A DNA stretch of 64,000 bases, taken from positions 124,001 through 188,000 of the forward strand of contig NZ_VRYN01000002.1 of assembly GCF_008124605.1 (NCBI RefSeq), given 5' to 3'. Position 1 is the stretch's first letter. Every line of letters starts with the position of its first letter. The translations under genes were made by a program, and so were the position numbers. The DNA comes from Halobacterium salinarum DSM 3754. GTDB lineage: Archaea > Halobacteriota > Halobacteria > Halobacteriales > Halobacteriaceae. The notes beneath the pieces are model-generated. The model was not told the origin of the DNA. It made no database searches and saw only the letters and a program-made list of their open reading frames with translations. Positions 27,451 to 36,092 of this stretch are shown here, in pieces.

Positions 27451-28287
27451 TCAGTTGTCCGCGGCCCGCGCCCGTCGCATGATTCGTTCGGCCTGCGCGA
27501 TGAGCGGCGCGTCGATCATCTCGCCGTCCACGCGGAACACCCCCGCGTCGGAGTCGGCTGCGGCGTCGAGCACGCGGGTCGCCCACGCGGTGTCGGCCTC
27601 GGTGGGCGTGTACGCGTCGTTGATCGGGTCGACCTGCGCCGGGTGAATCGCCAGCTTCCCGTCGAACCCCAGGTCGGCCGCGAACCGCGCGTCGGCGGCG
27701 ACGGCACTGGGGTCCTCGATGGCAGTGTGAACGGTGTCGATGGCGTCCACGCCAGCCGCGCTCGCCGCGAGCACGACGCGCTCGCGGGCGTACAACACCT
27801 CCGTCCCCTCGTCCGTCCGGGTGGCCCCGATGTCCGCAGAGAGGTCTTCGGCACCGAACACCAGCGCGTCCGTGGGGCCTGCGGCTGCGATCTCGTGGGC
27901 GTTCAGCACGCCCGCCGCCGACTCCACGAGCGCGAGCACCGGCGATGTGGCGTCGTGCTCGGCGAGCAGGCTGTCGACCGTCGCCACGTCGTCGGCGTCG
28001 GTCACCTTCGGGACCACCACCGAATCGAAGCCGCCCCCCGAGAGGACCGCGTCCACGTCGTCGCCCGCGCCCGATCCGACGGGGTTGACGCGCACACAGA
28101 CCTCACAGTCGGGGTCGAAGTCGGCGGCCGTGAGCAGGTCGCTGACCGCGCGCCGCGCGTCGCCTTTGCGGGCTGGCGCGACGGCGTCTTCGAGGTCGAA
28201 AACCACCACATCGGCCCCCGTGGTCGGTGCCTTCCGCATCAGGCTGGGCTGGTCGCCCGGCGAGAACAGCACGCTGCGTCGGGTCAT
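27451..28287 (-). CDS. HpcH/HpaI-family CoA-ester lyase (CitE/malyl-CoA lyase type)
   Basis: 278 aa from ATG 28287 (MTRRSVLFSPGDQP). TIM-barrel lyase: DVVVFDLEDAVAP gives the metal-binding Asp/Glu, RVNPVGSG the substrate Arg, and LVESAAGV plus VFGAEDLSADIG the second acidic cluster. Such proteins split beta-methylmalyl-CoA or malyl-CoA, or hydrolyse malyl-CoA. Given the divergent MaoC hydratase 73 bp away and the carboxylase and mutase in this window, beta-methylmalyl-CoA lyase is the best guess (inference). Upstream in-frame ATGs at 28311 and 28362 are possible but less likely. Confidence 0.82.
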   Translation of the reverse strand: MTRRSVLFSPGDQPSLMRKAPTTGADVVVFDLEDAVAPARKGDARRAVSDLLTAADFDPDCEVCVRVNPVGSGAGDDVDAVLSGGGFDSVVVPKVTDADDVATVDSLLAEHDATSPVLALVESAAGVLNAHEIAAAGPTDALVFGAEDLSADIGATRTDEGTEVLYARERVVLAASAAGVDAIDTVHTAIEDPSAVAADARFAADLGFDGKLAIHPAQVDPINDAYTPTEADTAWATRVLDAAADSDAGVFRVDGEMIDAPLIAQAERIMRRARAADN

Positions 28288-28360
28288 GTGCACGACGACG
28301 GCGGCCCCCATCTTGTACGTTTCCGGAGCGACTTTGACGGGTGGCGTCCACCTCCCGGGC

Positions 28361-28834
28361 ATGACAGGCCGCTACTACGAGGGCTTCGAGGTCGGGGAGA
28401 CGATCGAGCACGCCACCCGGCGCACGGTCTCGGAGGCGGACAACCAGGAGTTCTGTGACATGACGATGAACCAGCAGCCGCTGCATCTGGACGCCGCGTT
28501 CGCGTCCGAAACGCAGTTCGGCGAGCGAATCGTCAACGGCCTCTACACGATGAGTCTGGCCGTCGGCATCACCATCCCCGAAACGACCGACGGCACCATC
28601 GTCGCGAACCTCTCCTACGACGACGTGGAGCACCCGGCGCCGGTGTTCCACGGCGACACCATCCGAGTGCAGTCGACGGTCACCGACAAGCGCGAGACCA
28701 GCGACGGCGAGCGCGGCGTCGTCACGATGCGCGTCGAGGTGTTCGCCGTCAACCGCGAGGACGAACCGCTGGTCTGCGAGTTCGAGCGCACCGTTCTCTC
28801 GCTGAAGCGCGCACACGACGCGACCGGGGACTGA
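28361..28834 (+). CDS. MaoC-like (R)-specific enoyl-CoA hydratase, possible mesaconyl-CoA hydratase
   Basis: 157 aa, a single hot-dog domain. The region MNQQPLHLDAAFA takes the place of the catalytic D-x5-H hydratase 2 motif (canonical DxNPIH), and FGERIVNGLYTMSLAVG is the conserved helix after it. In the haloarchaeal methylaspartate cycle such a protein adds water to mesaconyl-CoA to give beta-methylmalyl-CoA, the substrate of the lyase type encoded divergently next door. Alternative: a hydratase in lipid or PHA metabolism. The stop is four bases before the next gene's GTG. Confidence 0.82.
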   Translation: MTGRYYEGFEVGETIEHATRRTVSEADNQEFCDMTMNQQPLHLDAAFASETQFGERIVNGLYTMSLAVGITIPETTDGTIVANLSYDDVEHPAPVFHGDTIRVQSTVTDKRETSDGERGVVTMRVEVFAVNREDEPLVCEFERTVLSLKRAHDATGD

Positions 28835-28838
28835 ACCC

Positions 28839-29270
28839 GTGACTGCACGCGACCGCGCCGACGCGCTCGGCGGCCGCGCGAGCAGCCTCGCCGAGCGCGC
28901 ACCCGCACCGGCGACGCTCGCCCGCGTGGGACTGGGCCTCATGCTCGTCGCGGCGGGCGCGCACAAACTCATCGACCCCGCGGGCTGGACCGTCTACGTC
29001 ACGGACTGGCTGGCCCCCCTGCTCGTCGTCTCCTCGACGACGTTCATGCTGGCGAACGGCTACCTCGAACTCGGGTTCGCCGCGCTCCTCCTCGCGGACC
29101 GCTGTACGGCGTTCGCGGCGCTCGTCGCGGCCGGCTCGCTCGCCGTGACGACCGTGTACCTCGCCGTCGTCTGGGTCGACACGGGGCTGTTCGGGGACGT
29201 GGTCGCCCGTGACGTGGGGCTGACCGGGCTTGCGCTGGCGGTGCTCGTGGGCGCACTTCGAGGCGAGTAG
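28839..29270 (+). CDS. DoxX-like four-TM membrane protein
   Basis: 143 aa from a GTG start. After a polar leader of about 27 residues there are four TM helices (beginning ARVGLGLMLVAAGAHKLIDP). The GAHKL motif in the first helix is typical of DoxX/SURF4-like proteins. Function unknown; these occur as parts of thiosulfate oxidoreductases or of uncertain redox membrane systems. It is in one unit with the MaoC gene (four-base gap) and tail to tail with the carboxylase gene. Confidence 0.72.
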   Translation: MTARDRADALGGRASSLAERAPAPATLARVGLGLMLVAAGAHKLIDPAGWTVYVTDWLAPLLVVSSTTFMLANGYLELGFAALLLADRCTAFAALVAAGSLAVTTVYLAVVWVDTGLFGDVVARDVGLTGLALAVLVGALRGE

Positions 29271-29288
29271 GCGGCCGGACAGTGCCGA

Positions 29289-31058
29289 CTACAGGATGGT
29301 GCCGTGTTTCTTCGACGGGCGGTCTTTCTCCACGTCCTCGTAGAAGCTGAACCGGTTCGAGAGTTCAGTCCGGAGTTCGGAGGGCGGCACGATCTCGTCG
29401 ATGACCGTCTCGGAGGCCATCCGGTGGGCGTCGATGTCCTCGCGGTACGCCTCGCGGAGCTCCTGCTCGCGCTGTTTGCGCTCCTCGGGGTCGTCGATGG
29501 CGTCGAGCTTGTTCGCGTAGACGGCGTTGATCGCGGCTTCGGGCCCCATGATCCCGATCTCGCCGGATGGGAGTGCGATGGTGGACTCGGGGTCGTAGGC
29601 GGGCCCGGACATCGCGTAGATGCCGGCGCCGTAGGCCTTCCGCACCACGACGGACTGCTTCGGGACGGTGGCCTCGCTGGTGGCGTAGATCATCTTCTTG
29701 CCTTTCTCCAGGATGGCGTCTTTCTCGACGGACGACCCCGGCATGAAGCCGGGCGTGTCACAGAGGTACAGCAACGGGATGTTGTAGGCGTCGGACTTCC
29801 AGACGAACTCCGCGGCCTTCTCGGCGGCGTCCGGGAAGATGGCGCCGGCGCGCTGGGCGGGCTGGTTCGCGACGATGCCGACCGTGCGGCCGTCGATGCG
29901 CGCGTACCCCGTCAGGATCTCGGCACCGTACTCGGGCCGCAACTCGAAAAAGGAGTCCTGATCGACCACGCGGCCGATGAGGTCGTGCATGTCGTAGGCG
30001 CGGTTCGGTGCCTCCGGGATCAGGCCGTCGATGCCCTTGGGCGGCTTCGCTGGCGGCTTCGCCGGCTGACTGGGCGGTTTCTCGTCGCTGTTGTCGGGGA
30101 GGTACTGCACGAGGTCCGCGACCAGCTCGCGGGCGTGGTCCTCGTCGCGGGCGACCAGGTCGGCGCTGCCGGACTGCTCGGCGTGCACCTGCGGGCCGCC
30201 GAGGTCCTGCATCTCGATCTGCTCGCCGGTCACCATCTCCACCATCCGGGGGCTGGCGATGGCCATCGCGGACATCCCCTCGACCATGATCGTGAAGTCC
30301 GCGAACACCGGCGTGTACGCTGCCCCGGCGATACAGGGGCCGTACAGCACGCAGATCTGGGGGACGCGGCCGGAGAGCCGGGAGTGATTGAAGTAGTATT
30401 TGCCGATGCCTTCGCGGTTCGCGAAGAACCCCGACTGCTGGTCGATGCGCCCCCCCGAGGAGTCCATCAGGTACAACACGGGTTTGCCGGTCTTGAGCGC
30501 GCGCTGCTGCATGCGGAGGAACTTCTCGACGCCGCGCTCGGCCATCGACCCCGCTTTCACGGTGAAGTCGTTGGCCATGAAGTGGAGGTCCCGGCCGTCG
30601 AAATCCGCCGCGCCCGTGATGAGCCCGTCGGCCGGGACCCGAGTGCCGTCGTCTGCCTCGTCGACATCGGGGCTGTTGGGATGCCAGCCGTCGAAATGCG
30701 CGAACCTGCCGTCCTCGAAGAGGAGATCGTCGTCGCCGTCGTCGTCGTCGCCGAACCAGAGGGCGAGGCGGTCGCGGACGAACAGTTTGTCCTGCTCGGG
30801 CAGGCGCTGTTTGTACTTCTCGGGGCCGCCGTCGAGGATGTCCGCGATCTCCTCGCGGAGCACCTCCTCGCGCTCGGTCGGCCCGAGGTCGTCGGCGTCG
30901 GCGCTGTCGTCGGCAGGGGGCTCGGGCTCGTGGACTGCTGCCGGCTCGTCGGCGTCGCCCAGATACACCGCAACGTCGTCGCTGACGTGTGCCGCGAGTG
31001 CGGCCGCGACCGCGCTGGCCTCCGCGTCCGTCGCACCGACGCCGATTCGTACTTTCAT
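29289..31058 (-). CDS. pccB: Acyl-CoA (propionyl-/acetyl-CoA) carboxylase, carboxyltransferase subunit with N-terminal extension
   Basis: 589 aa. From about residue 65 it is a classic biotin-dependent carboxyltransferase beta subunit: two crotonase-like halves with YLMDSSGGRIDQQ and YGPCIAGAAYTPVF in the first, and LYLCDTPGFMPG and RKAYGAGIYAMSG in the second. The first 40 residues (MKVRIGVGATDAEASAVAAA...) plus an Asp/Glu/Pro-rich linker are extra and resemble the small epsilon/PccX-type helper subunits of such carboxylases (inference). A 15-residue Pro/Lys-rich spacer (near PSQPAKPPAKPPKG) joins the halves. The start may instead be ATG 31064. Biotin carboxylase/carrier is not in this window. 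Confidence 0.9.
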   Translation of the reverse strand: MKVRIGVGATDAEASAVAAALAAHVSDDVAVYLGDADEPAAVHEPEPPADDSADADDLGPTEREEVLREEIADILDGGPEKYKQRLPEQDKLFVRDRLALWFGDDDDGDDDLLFEDGRFAHFDGWHPNSPDVDEADDGTRVPADGLITGAADFDGRDLHFMANDFTVKAGSMAERGVEKFLRMQQRALKTGKPVLYLMDSSGGRIDQQSGFFANREGIGKYYFNHSRLSGRVPQICVLYGPCIAGAAYTPVFADFTIMVEGMSAMAIASPRMVEMVTGEQIEMQDLGGPQVHAEQSGSADLVARDEDHARELVADLVQYLPDNSDEKPPSQPAKPPAKPPKGIDGLIPEAPNRAYDMHDLIGRVVDQDSFFELRPEYGAEILTGYARIDGRTVGIVANQPAQRAGAIFPDAAEKAAEFVWKSDAYNIPLLYLCDTPGFMPGSSVEKDAILEKGKKMIYATSEATVPKQSVVVRKAYGAGIYAMSGPAYDPESTIALPSGEIGIMGPEAAINAVYANKLDAIDDPEERKQREQELREAYREDIDAHRMASETVIDEIVPPSELRTELSNRFSFYEDVEKDRPSKKHGTIL

Positions 31059-31148
31059 GATCATCGGTGACAGGAGGCTCCCCCATACCGTTTTCTCTTC
31101 TGACCATTGGCTGCCTGGGTTTTTGACGGGCGAGCGCCAACACAGCGT

Positions 31149-32177
31149 ATGGATTCGCTGGCAATCGTCGGCGCTGGTCCCGCGGGCGCGGCGGCCGCGT
31201 ACGGGCTCCGGGAGGCTGACCGCGAGATCACCGTCTTCGAGAAGTCCCGGGGCGTCTGTGGGCGGGCCGCGACCCGGCGCAAGGACGGCTGTCGCTACGA
31301 CCACGGTGCGAACTACGTGAAACCCGGTGACGGCCCGGTCGCGGAGCTCGTCCACGCGCTCGGTGACGACGGACTCGTGGACGTGACCGCGCCTGTGTGG
31401 ACGTTCACTGGGGACGGCGAGCTCTCGCCGGGGCGGGGCGACGACGACCCGAAGTGGACGTGGGAGGCGGGCATCACACAGCTCGCAAAGCGGCTGTTCG
31501 CGGCGACCGACGCCACCGTCCAAACGGAGACACGCGTCGAGACGCTCGCACGCACCGACGACGGCGACTGGACCGTGGCGACCGACGGCGGAACTCGACA
31601 CACTGGCTTCGACGACGTGTTGCTGACGCCGCCCGCCCCACAGACAGCCACGCTGCTGTCGAGCACCGACTGGGCGGACGACCGCCGGGACGCGCTCCGG
31701 GCGGCGGCCGCCGACGTGTCCTACCGGAGCATCGTCACCGCCGTCCTACACTATCCCTTCGAGCTGGACCGGGAGTGGTACGGACTAGTGAACACCGACG
31801 ACGGCCACGACATCGGGTGGCTCTCACGGGAGGCCTGCAAGGCCGGCCACGTTCCGGACGGCGAGGAGATCCTGATCGTGCAGATGGCTCCCGACTGGTC
31901 GCGGGAGCACTACGACCACCCCGCCAGCAAGCAGGCTACGGTGGCGGCCCGCGCCGCCGGCGTCCTGCTCGACGACGACCGGCTGGCCGACCCCGACTGG
32001 ACGGACACCCAGGGGTGGCGGTACGCGATCCCCAACGACGCCGTTGCGGGCGCGCCCGTGGACGCCGCCCGGGAGGCGGGGCTGCACGTCGCGGGTGACT
32101 GGGTGGCCGGCGACGGCCGGGTCCACGCCGCCGTCGAAGCCGGGCTCGCCGCTGCCGACCACATCACACGGGGGTAG
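31149..32177 (+). CDS. FAD-dependent oxidoreductase (renalase/amine-oxidase-like)
   Basis: 342 aa from ATG 31149. The N-terminus DSLAIVGAGPAGAAAAYGL is a dinucleotide-binding Rossmann motif, EITVFEKSRGVCGRAATRR is the following FAD motif of the renalase-like group, and the C-terminal HVAGDWVAGDGRVHAAVEAGLAAAD closes the FAD site. Substrate unknown. The neighbour on the left is divergent with an 90-bp gap; the frame upstream of 31149 is non-coding in character. Confidence 0.85.
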   Translation: MDSLAIVGAGPAGAAAAYGLREADREITVFEKSRGVCGRAATRRKDGCRYDHGANYVKPGDGPVAELVHALGDDGLVDVTAPVWTFTGDGELSPGRGDDDPKWTWEAGITQLAKRLFAATDATVQTETRVETLARTDDGDWTVATDGGTRHTGFDDVLLTPPAPQTATLLSSTDWADDRRDALRAAAADVSYRSIVTAVLHYPFELDREWYGLVNTDDGHDIGWLSREACKAGHVPDGEEILIVQMAPDWSREHYDHPASKQATVAARAAGVLLDDDRLADPDWTDTQGWRYAIPNDAVAGAPVDAAREAGLHVAGDWVAGDGRVHAAVEAGLAAADHITRG

Positions 32178-32289
32178 CCGCGGTCAGAGTGCCGGCCCGC
32201 GTGGCCGGTGGCTCCCGCCCGCTGAGACGGGGGTATATGATTGTGACGGACCGGCGTCGGGTTTGCAGGTCCTGCGAGCCGGTGGGCGC

Positions 32290-32298
32290 GTTTAAGAC
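32290..32298 (+). promoter_or_regulatory. Promoter of the sppA operon
   Basis: GTTTAAGAC within GC-rich flanks, about 67 bp before the sppA ATG. It predicts a leader of about 38 bases. The rest of 32178-32360 shows nothing else recognisable. Confidence 0.45.
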
Positions 32299-32360
32299 AG
32301 TTGGCCGTGTTGGACGGAGTGAACGCCGTCTTGGTTTCGACAGACGGTGCATCGACTACA

Positions 32361-33263
32361 ATGACGAATCCAATCGACAAACACGCAAAAACGCTTGCGA
32401 CCAGTTGGACGTTCATCATCGTCGTCGCCGCCATCGTTGGCGGCGTCGGCGGGGTTGCGCTCCAGTCGGGGTCCGACAGTGGCCCGGAGAACTCGGTCGC
32501 GGTCGTTAACATCGAATCGGCGATCACTGGTGGGACAGGCGACGCGGTAGCCAAGGAACTGCGATCGATCCGTGGAAACGACTCGATCGACGCGGTCGTG
32601 CTCCGGGTGTCCAGCCCGGGCGGCGCTGTCTCAGGCAGCGAGGTGCAGTACCGCGCGGTGAAACGGCTCGCACAGGAGAAGCCGGTCGTGACAAGCGTCC
32701 GAGGCCCGGCAGCCTCGGGCGGCTACTACACGATCGCGCCGACTGACAAGATCTACGTCACGCCGAGCTCGCTCGTTGGCAGCGTTGGCGTGATCAGTTC
32801 CGTGTCGGAGAACAACGGCGTCCCCTCGCGGTGGAAATCCGCGCCGGACAAAGGGACGACCGGCCCGGCTGACAAGGCTCGCGCGCGTGCCGCGACCTTC
32901 CGGCAGTCGTTCCTCGACGTGGTGATGAACGAGCGCGGCGACGACCTCACGGTCGACCGTGAGACGATCGGCCGGGCGCAGATCTACGCCGGCAACAAGG
33001 CCGTCGAGATCGGGCTCGCCGACGAGATCGGCGGCCTCGACGCGGCGATCGCGGACGCCGCCGACCGCGCGAGCGTGCAGAACTACGGCGTCGTGTACCG
33101 GAGCCCGGGCGGTCTCGGCGGGCTCCTCAGCATCATCGGCGGCAACTCCGATACGGGGGCGGCGAACGCCGTCTCGGCGTCGGAGTTCTGTACCAACGAA
33201 TACCTTGCATACGCTCCACAGGCGGGGCCTGACCTGGAGGTGATCCAAAATGCGTCCTGCTGA
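32361..33263 (+). CDS. sppA: Signal peptide peptidase SppA (S49 family)
   Basis: 300 aa. One N-terminal TM anchor (about residues 15-35) and a short-form S49 domain facing outwards. The catalytic dyad is visible: S119 in RGPAASGGYY and K172 in GPADKARARAA, 53 residues apart as in Bacillus SppA. It degrades cleaved signal peptides or membrane peptides. Overlaps the next gene by 14 bp; its 3' end contains that gene's ribosome binding site. Confidence 0.92.
   Translation: MTNPIDKHAKTLATSWTFIIVVAAIVGGVGGVALQSGSDSGPENSVAVVNIESAITGGTGDAVAKELRSIRGNDSIDAVVLRVSSPGGAVSGSEVQYRAVKRLAQEKPVVTSVRGPAASGGYYTIAPTDKIYVTPSSLVGSVGVISSVSENNGVPSRWKSAPDKGTTGPADKARARAATFRQSFLDVVMNERGDDLTVDRETIGRAQIYAGNKAVEIGLADEIGGLDAAIADAADRASVQNYGVVYRSPGGLGGLLSIIGGNSDTGAANAVSASEFCTNEYLAYAPQAGPDLEVIQNASC
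33237..33244 (+). promoter_or_regulatory. Shine-Dalgarno inside sppA for the downstream gene
   Basis: GGAGGTGATC near 33237-33246 stands six bases before ATG 33250 and matches the anti-SD almost perfectly. It selects ATG 33250 over ATG 33265 and indicates coupled translation in a genome where most genes are leaderless. Confidence 0.65.
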
Positions 33264-34191
33264 TATGACATCTCGGATCGGCGCGTTCGTGCTCGTCGCG
33301 GTCATCGTTGCGGCGGCCATCGTGGGGCCGAGCATGATCGCTGGCGGTAGCGGATCGTTCTCCGCAGGAGAGCTGTCGGTGCCGGGCCACGACTCGCCGA
33401 ACATCGCCACGCAGCCCGTCGAGGAGGGGCAGATCGAGATGTCGGCGACAACCAGCGGGAAAGTCGTCGTCATCGACGAAGCCCACGGGAACGGCGTCGG
33501 CGAGTTCCAGCTGCGGCCACTGATCAACACGCTCACCGAGAACGGCCACGAGGTTCGGTTCTACGGGCCCGACCGTGGGCCGAGCGGCGAGCAGCTGAAC
33601 AAGACGCTTCGGGGCGCCGACGCGTTCGTTTCGCTGGCCCCCGATAACCGGTTCAAGCCGGCTGAGGCCGACGGCGTGTCGGCGTTCGTGGACGCCGGTG
33701 GTCGCGTGCTTGCAGCGGGCGAACCGGAGTCCGGCGGTGGCGGCGGACTGCTCGGGATCGGCGGGTTCGGTCGGTCCGGCCGGTCGGCGGCCGAGTTCAC
33801 GCCGGTGTTGTCGCAGTACGGGCTGACGGTCGGCTCCGGGTACCTGTACGACACCACGGACAACGTGAACAACCACGCGAACATCGACGCCGCTCCGACC
33901 GGGAGTAGTGACCTCACCGCGGGTGTCGACAGCGTCGTCGTGCATCAGGCGGCACCGGTCACCGGCAACAACGTGTTGTTGCAGACCGACTCGGAGACGG
34001 AGTTGACGACCACCCGGGACGCCGACGCGTACGGCGTGCTGGCGCGGACCGGCAACATCGTGGCGCTCGGTGATTCGTCGGTGCTGGATCCGGACTGGAC
34101 GTACGTCGCCGACAACGAAGTGCTGGTGGGCAACCTCGCGGACTACCTGGTGACGGGTGACCGCGGGCGGATGCCGGCGCCGAGCGAGTAA
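33250..34191 (+). CDS. Membrane-anchored DUF4350/GATase-like protein
   Basis: 313 aa. An N-terminal TM segment (about residues 9-31) is followed by an extracellular domain beginning KVVVIDEAHGNGVGEFQLRPL, the DUF4350 pattern of a GATase1-like fold in which DEAHGN is conserved. A Gly-rich loop (ESGGGGGLLGIGGFGRSG) interrupts the middle. No catalytic Cys of true GATases is seen, so it probably binds rather than hydrolyses. Expressed with SppA from an overlapping frame, suggesting a joint role in envelope protein turnover (inference). Confidence 0.75.
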   Translation: MRPADMTSRIGAFVLVAVIVAAAIVGPSMIAGGSGSFSAGELSVPGHDSPNIATQPVEEGQIEMSATTSGKVVVIDEAHGNGVGEFQLRPLINTLTENGHEVRFYGPDRGPSGEQLNKTLRGADAFVSLAPDNRFKPAEADGVSAFVDAGGRVLAAGEPESGGGGGLLGIGGFGRSGRSAAEFTPVLSQYGLTVGSGYLYDTTDNVNNHANIDAAPTGSSDLTAGVDSVVVHQAAPVTGNNVLLQTDSETELTTTRDADAYGVLARTGNIVALGDSSVLDPDWTYVADNEVLVGNLADYLVTGDRGRMPAPSE

Positions 34192-34282
34192 GCCGGCGAG
34201 TCGGTGCGGTTCGCTGTGCGGTGTTCTTTATTGCGGGGAGCCGACACCGGAGGCGCCGTCTGTGACTGCGTTCTCGGTGGCG

Positions 34283-34288
34283 TTTAAT
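34283..34288 (+). promoter_or_regulatory. TATA box of the potassium channel gene
   Basis: CGTTTAATGG, core TTTAAT, 27 bp upstream of ATG 34312; predicts leaderless transcription. Confidence 0.6.
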
Positions 34289-34311
34289 GGGGTGGGTGTG
34301 ACGACACGTGC

Positions 34312-35949
34312 ATGAACAAGTGGCAACGGCGCACCGCCGCCTACTCGCTCGGCCTGCTGGGGTTGATGGCGGCGTTCGCTGTGGGCTACTACTACGGGAT
34401 GCGGCTGTTCGAGGGCGACCCGAAGACGTTCGTGCATTCGTTCCGGGTGGTGGTGGAGACGTTCACGACGACGGGGTATGGGTCCGACGCGCCGTGGGCG
34501 ACCCCGGAGATGAACGTGTTCGTGGCGGTCATGGACCTCACCGGGGTCGCGTTGATCTTCATGGCGCTGCCGGCGTTCGTGTTCCCGCTCATGGAGGACG
34601 CGTTCGCGACGACGGTGCCACAGACGGTGGTCGACGACTACAGCGATCACGTGGTCGTGTGCACGTACACGTCTCGGGCGGGCGCGCTCGTGGCTGATCT
34701 CGAATCCCGGGACGTGGCGTACGTGATCGTCGAACCCGACCGCGAGCAGGCGATCGAGCTCTACGAGGACGGGGTCGACGTTGTGCACGCCGATCCGGAG
34801 TCGGTGTCGGGGCTGCGTGGCGCTGGCCTGGCGTCGGCGCGCGCACTCGTGGCCGACGTGTCCGACCGCGTCGACGCCAGCATCGTGCTCGCTGCCCGGG
34901 AGGCCAACGAGGATGTACCGATCGTGAGCGTCGTGGAGGATCCCGACCGCATTCCCTACCATCGCCTCGCGGGGGCTGACGACGTGTTGTCCCCGCGGCC
35001 GCTGCTGGGGCGGAGTCTCGCGTCCAAGGTGACGATGTCGGTGTCGATGGACGCGGCGGACGCCGTCGAGATCCGGGACGGCTTCGAGATGGCGGAGTTC
35101 CCGGTGCATCCGGGCAGTGAGCTACAGGGGACGACGCTCGCGCGGAGCGGGATCCGCGAGCGAACGGGTGTGAACGTCGTGGGTGCGTGGTTCAACGGCG
35201 AGTTCGAAACCCCGCCGGACCCCGAGACGCGGCTCACTGACGGCACCGTGCTGTTGGTGACCGGGCGGAAAGACCAACTGGAGGCGCTCATGGAGATCAC
35301 GCAGTCGGAGTTTCGGCGCTTCGAGCGCGGGGAGACGCTCGTAATCGGGTACGGCCACGTCGGCAAGTCGATCGCCGACGAGTTGGATACCGCGGGGGTG
35401 CCACACACCGTCGTGGATGCCAGCGCGGACGTTGATGGCGTCGATGTGGTGGGGAACGCGGTGGAGCCGGAGACGCTGCGTGCGGCGGGCATCGAGGACG
35501 CGCGGTCGGTGATTCTGGCGCTGCCCGACGACACGCTCACCGAGTTCGCGACGCTGGTGATCCGCGAGCTGAGCCCGGCAACGGAGGTGATCGCGCGGGT
35601 CGAGGAGTCCGGCAGCATTCAGAAGATGTACCGTGCGGGCGCGGACTACGTGCTGTCGTTGGCGGCTGTCACGGGCCGCATGATCGCGTCGACGGTCATC
35701 GACGGCGAGGACGTGCTGGCGCTTGACCGCCAGATCGAGGTGGTCCGGACCGCAGCACCCGGGCTCGTGGGGACGCGCATCGGTGATGCGTTGGTGCGAA
35801 CCCGAACCGGCTGCACGGTCGTGGCGATCAACCGGGACGGTGCGCTCACCACTGAGGTCGGCCCGAACAGTCGCGTCCGGGACGGGGACAAGCTGGTGGT
35901 GGCTGGCACCACCGAGGGCATCCGAGCGTTCACCGACGCGTTCGTGTGA
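34312..35949 (+). CDS. Two-TM potassium channel with two RCK modules
   Basis: 545 aa. TM1 (about 12-30), a pore loop with the K+ selectivity filter TTTGYG at 52-57, and TM2 (about 70-93). Then two complete RCK units: N1 (about 110-240) with C1, and N2 (about 340-460) with C2. N2 keeps the NAD-binding GYGHVGKS; in N1 the equivalent VCTYTSRAG has lost GxGxxG. The tandem arrangement can form the eight-RCK gating ring without the internal start used by MthK. It presumably regulates K+ flux in a cell with molar internal KCl. Monocistronic. Confidence 0.9.
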   Translation: MNKWQRRTAAYSLGLLGLMAAFAVGYYYGMRLFEGDPKTFVHSFRVVVETFTTTGYGSDAPWATPEMNVFVAVMDLTGVALIFMALPAFVFPLMEDAFATTVPQTVVDDYSDHVVVCTYTSRAGALVADLESRDVAYVIVEPDREQAIELYEDGVDVVHADPESVSGLRGAGLASARALVADVSDRVDASIVLAAREANEDVPIVSVVEDPDRIPYHRLAGADDVLSPRPLLGRSLASKVTMSVSMDAADAVEIRDGFEMAEFPVHPGSELQGTTLARSGIRERTGVNVVGAWFNGEFETPPDPETRLTDGTVLLVTGRKDQLEALMEITQSEFRRFERGETLVIGYGHVGKSIADELDTAGVPHTVVDASADVDGVDVVGNAVEPETLRAAGIEDARSVILALPDDTLTEFATLVIRELSPATEVIARVEESGSIQKMYRAGADYVLSLAAVTGRMIASTVIDGEDVLALDRQIEVVRTAAPGLVGTRIGDALVRTRTGCTVVAINRDGALTTEVGPNSRVRDGDKLVVAGTTEGIRAFTDAFV

Positions 35950-36021
35950 CCCCGGTACGGCGGTCGACGAGCGGGTGATCGTGCGCGACAGCGTGGCGAC
36001 CCCAGGCGCGCCGTCGGTGAT

Positions 36022-36031
36022 GTGTTTATCA
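36022..36031 (+). promoter_or_regulatory. Promoter of the transducer gene
   Basis: GTGTTTATCA, core TTTATC, is the only TATA-like element between the channel and transducer genes. It predicts transcription from about 36053, a leader of roughly 40 bases before GTG 36093. Confidence 0.5.
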
Positions 36032-36092
36032 GTCCGCCGCCCATGAGTGCGTGTATCATGGGCACAGACAGAGTGGGCACCAACAGCGAGGG

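Noticed and set aside
30400-31320. 306-codon plus-strand frame opposite the carboxylase N-terminus
   Set aside because: Ser/Arg/Ala-rich shadow of the Asp-rich linker of the carboxylase gene.
36051-36092. GTG 36051 as start of the Htr transducer
   Set aside because: Codons to 36092 (TAT, CAT, AGA, AGT) are unlike this genome's genes; GTG 36093 begins typical codon use.
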